Source of the DNA: Cyclospora cayetanensis | Lineage: Eukaryota > Apicomplexa > Conoidasida > Eucoccidiorida > Eimeriidae | DNA: 64,000 nt | Direction of reading: 5' to 3' | Assembly (NCBI RefSeq): GCF_002999335.1 | Contig: NW_020312170.1 | Span: 248,001-312,000 of the forward strand | Part shown: piece after piece, positions 61,401 through 64,000 of the stretch | Layout: every line of letters begins with the position of its first letter | How positions within the stretch are numbered: position 1 is the first letter of the stretch | Notes under the pieces: model-generated | What the model saw: only the letters and a program-made list of their open reading frames with translations | Databases searched by the model: none | What the model was told of the DNA's origin: nothing | Program-made: the position numbers and the translations under genes

Positions 61401-62080
61401 AGAGCAGCAATCGCAATAGCATCAGCTAAGAGTTGAGCCGCAGCTTACGAGGAGGCGGGGTGAGAGTTTTTGCTTGCAATGTTGCAATGGGAGGGGTATC
61501 AAGTTGCCGTGACAGCACAGCAGCTCTGCTGACAAGTCTAGTGTGAAATCGTCATGCGCAGCAGCGGGGGAGTCGTTAGACCTTGAGCGGCCTGGTGCTT
61601 CTGCTGCAACACCTGTTGCCTCTCGTATTGCTCTGTGTTTTCCCCTAGCCGCTACGCCTCGATTTACTGCGCCTGTGGGGGGAAGAGCAGCTGCCACAGC
61701 CACTGCACAAAGCGAGGGGGGAGAGGGTGTCTCCTCATCGAGGGGCCATACTCTGTTTGCAGCTACTTCCTTGCGGATGTCTTCGTATGCTGCCCATATG
61801 AATGTGACATCTCCGCAAACTCTGCGGCTTTTTGACTTCCCACTGCGACTTCCTCGCTGCTGCTGCGTAGCAGCAGCGGCAAGCAGTGTCATTAAAGGGC
61901 GACCTCGCAGCCGTTCTCGTGCTGCTGTGCTGCAGCTGCTCAAATAGACTCCATGCCGTCCGAGCATGTGTTGCAGCACGCGTCGAGAAACGAAAACGAA
62001 GGCACTGCCGTCTTCTTGCTCGTGTGGGGACTGCTGCTGCTGCTCCACTGACGTCGGATTCGGCATGGGAAAGAAGCTCG

Positions 62081-62111
<31 letters not shown>

Positions 62112-63756
62112 GTTTCCCCCCTTAGTGGGCGCTGAAGCCTCTTTGGGGGGCTGTTCTTCTTCGGGCGATTGCTTGCGCAAAAACGAGTCAAGGGAAGAGG
62201 CATTTTCATGCGCATAAGATGATGAGCGGAGGGAAGGGGGGGTGGCTAATGGAGGAGCAGCAGCAGCAGCAACAGCAGCAGCAACAGCTGCAGGGTTATC
62301 CTGCTGCTGCTGTTGCTGCTGCGTAGCAGTGGCTGGGGGTGAGCCTGTCTGGGGAGTTGCAAGGGCGGTCTGCTTTTTTGCAGCCGAGAGCAGCCTATCG
62401 ACCTCTTGGTGTTGCAGAACGGAGAGATCTGCAAGACCTCTCAGAGCTGCAGCACATCGACGACAGACGGCATGCTGCAGCAGCGGCGTTTCTATGGAGG
62501 CGCGCAGTCCTACAGCCGCGAAAACGGACTGTAGAATCGACAGTGGCACTATCTTCGCTTCTCCTGCCCAAACCGCTAGAGGATCGATTCCATAGGGGCG
62601 GCCCACGTCTGCGTTGCTGTCAAATCGGCTGGTCGTGCTGCTGCTGCTCATGTTGGTATTCGCATCTGCACCGCTGCTGCTGGAAGAAGCACTCCAAAAC
62701 ACAGGACGCTTTCCATGCCGGCGCTGTTCCTGCAAGTCTGCAACAGAAGGAAAAACAGTCGCAGATGCAGCATAAATGTATCAATAAATATAAATATATC
62801 GAATATATATTATATATATTATGTATATATTATTATAACGGAGAAGAAATGGGAGTGCTGTTGCTGTTTGCTGTCAAATGCATGGGCAAGACGTGCCAGC
62901 ATGATGCAGCCATGTTTTGCCCATGCATTTGACAGCAAACAGCAGCAGCATTCCCCCCGTTTCTCCTATTACATGTATACATGCTGCATCGGCGACACAC
63001 ACAGAGCTGCATCCCTCTCTAGCCCATGGGTGAGACAAGACAAAAATAGCATCCGCAGCTTACGGCGAATATAGTGGGGGCATAAGATGCTGCTGTAATC
63101 AACGATGCCTGCCTCCTCGAGAACCTCCGGACAGACAGAGGCCGTCCAGGTAGAGCTGCCTCTCTTTAAACCTTTCTTTTGATGCGGCAGCAGCGGCTGT
63201 TGATGGTCTGAGTCTGCGAAATCCGCCTGCATGCTGTCGCTCGAGAGTGCTGCCTGCTCCTGCTGCTGCCCTTGCTGAGGAGACTCCGCCGACACAGCGT
63301 GCACAGCCACGGCTGCAGCAGCTCTAGCTCCCTTATCCGTGAAGTTTTGCACATACGAATTCGTGTTACTGCTGTCTCGTAGAGGCCTCGCGTGTTGAGG
63401 CAACAACACAGACACGCAGGGATAGTCCGTGCCGCGAATGAAGGCTGCCCACCAGCTCCTCGGAACGAACGCAAGCTGCTGCATAATCGGCAACAGCTGA
63501 GCTTTTTCCGCCATGTCTGCTGCAGCACTATCCCTCCTCTCTGTGTCGCCTGCAGCAGCTGCCGCAAAGGCATGCTGCGCCTCCAGTTGCTGTCGCAGGA
63601 GCTCCAACTGCCGCAAGGCAGCTGGCAACTGCTGCCGCAGCAAGTGAGACAAAAAGGCTTGCTGCTGCAGCACAAAGCTGGTCAGCAGCTGCATGCGTTC
63701 CTCCTGCTCCCTTAGGCGACTAAAGAGTCGCTCATTCTGCAGCACCTCAAAAGACA
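56852..63756 (-). CDS. USP48/UBP26-like DUSP-repeat and ubiquitin-like protein, 9 exons, N-terminal part outside window
   Basis: Exons 63064-63756, 61449-62737, 60847-61098, 60613-60752, 60121-60220, 59474-59575, 58733-58864, 57946-58275 and 56852-57625 join in phase, about 1270 residues. DUSP-type signatures recur: LAFVPRSWWAAFI with ILCPHY and KIVPLSILQSVF..CRRCAAAL; a weaker second unit (FVFVSRRVLQHML); and a third, GLYQLVPAAWRSQWQQFVAS with ICDCPVPGLKVDPTDSV and CSSCVQ. A ubiquitin-like segment follows (MMIEVSGAT to LRMRELGVRVDADCCLHY), then poly-Gln and a Ser/Cys-rich tail to TAG at 56852. This order (DUSPs then Ubl) matches the C-terminal half of USP48, which removes ubiquitin. The catalytic Cys/His domain is not in the window and should lie beyond 64000. 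The first listed exon begins at an acceptor, so it is internal. Poly-Ala and poly-Gln inserts separate the domains. Confidence 0.65.
57164..57252. repeat. CAG/CTG tract coding poly-Gln
   Basis: About 30 Gln codons (CAG with CAA interruptions) on the minus strand, in the last exon of the DUSP/Ubl gene, directly after the ubiquitin-like segment. The poly-Cys and poly-Ala frames on the other strand are artefacts. Confidence 0.9.
57795..57910. repeat. AT-rich (ATACAT)n-type sequence in intron
   Basis: TATATACATACATATA units in the intron between the exons at 57946-58275 and 56852-57625. Confidence 0.85.
58393..58512. repeat. (CT)n-rich simple sequence in intron
   Basis: A nearly pure CTCTCT run with TTTCTC interruptions, in the intron between the exons at 58733-58864 and 57946-58275. 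It is a GA tract on the coding strand. Confidence 0.9.
59583..59978. repeat. Intronic minisatellite, 35-38-bp unit, about 11 copies
   Basis: Seven copies of a 35-bp unit (containing GGGCATCAAAAACACGCAG and CAAGGTTAAC) are followed by about four copies of a 36-38-bp variant (GGGCATCACAGAAAAGGGG). The array fills most of the intron at 59576-60120 and runs into the 3' splice site of the exon at 59474-59575. Confidence 0.93.
61222..61421. repeat. Imperfect about 15-bp tandem repeat in intron
   Basis: Degenerate units of the form GAAATCGCAATAGCA over about 200 bp, in the intron at 61099-61448. The poly-Leu/Phe frame across it on the minus strand comes from the repeat. Confidence 0.8.
62840..62966. 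repeat. Long inverted repeat in intron
   Basis: The core arms 62856-62892 and 62914-62950 are reverse complements at 35 of 37 positions, with partly matching flanks and a 21-bp loop. They lie wholly within the intron at 62738-63063, next to AT-rich simple sequence (62779-62835). Confidence 0.9.
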
Positions 63757-64000
63757 CTGCGCGAGCGAATCGAAAAACGAAAGGCAGCAGCACTCGCGCC
63801 ACACAGACCACAAAAAATGCAAGAAAGCAAACTAGCAGGGAAACCTGACCAGCAGGCAGGAAGGCAGGCGGACAGACAGGCAGACAGACACGGAGAGGAA
63901 GAAACTGGATGGCAATACTAACTGATGGTATTCTTTGGGAGCACAGATCTCTATCGAAAGGAAGCGACATGCCTACTTAAAGCATGCAGACATGCATACT

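Noticed and set aside
60604..61422. Continuous 272-codon minus frame with poly-Leu start
   Set aside because: The Leu/Phe part is a degenerate intronic repeat and the end runs out of frame with the conserved exon at 60613-60752; only 60847-61098 is kept as an exon.

Overview
The window looks like nuclear DNA of a coccidian apicomplexan, most probably Eimeria or a close relative. The reasons are intron-rich genes, long runs of CAG coding for poly-Gln, poly-Ala and poly-Ser inside otherwise conserved proteins, a RAP-domain protein of the type expanded in Apicomplexa, a decayed rhoptry-kinase-like gene, and degenerate Ty3/gypsy-type LTR elements (reported in Eimeria, unusual among apicomplexans). 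No bacterial-style operons, CRISPR arrays or rRNA were seen. tRNAs were not searched systematically.

Layout. 1-4.5 kb (minus): an 11-exon RAP/helical-repeat gene that runs off the left edge. 4.5-11.2 kb: no gene I could resolve. 11.2-15.1 kb (plus): two single-exon paralogues of unknown function. 16.4-18.1 kb (minus): a four-exon secretory-pathway DnaJ. 18.1-24.6 kb: gene-poor, with an inverted, deleted Ty3/gypsy remnant near 20-21.4 kb and a diverged two-copy repeat. 24.6-29.2 kb (plus): a seven-helix TMEM184/DUF300-type membrane protein with a very large low-complexity insertion. 30.6-33.3 kb (minus): a membrane-anchored poly-Gln protein. 34.3-36.1 kb (plus): a six-exon secreted cyclophilin. 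38.0-38.2 kb: a solo LTR. 39.4-41.0 kb (plus): a frame-broken ROPK-like pseudogene. 41.6-45.9 kb (plus): a degenerate Ty3/gypsy element flanked by diverged LTRs. 47.6-51.8 kb (plus): an Ala-rich protein with a C-terminal membrane segment. 52.9-53.9 kb (minus): a fragment of a gene starting MGNKC. 56.9-63.8 kb (minus): nine exons of a DUSP/ubiquitin-like protein resembling the C-terminal half of USP48/UBP26 deubiquitinases; its catalytic domain, if present, lies beyond the right edge.

The genes form no pathway. The DnaJ, the cyclophilin and the TMEM184-like protein are all entry points to the secretory or membrane system, but nothing links their regulation. Exon models were built by hand from GT..AG borders, reading phase and family similarity. 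Borders that join phase-perfectly are stated as such; the rest are marked uncertain. The most distinctive signals are the two LTR-element remnants plus a solo LTR, two long intronic hairpins (one covering a splice acceptor), the kinase pseudogene with altered catalytic residues, and the tandem paralogue pair.
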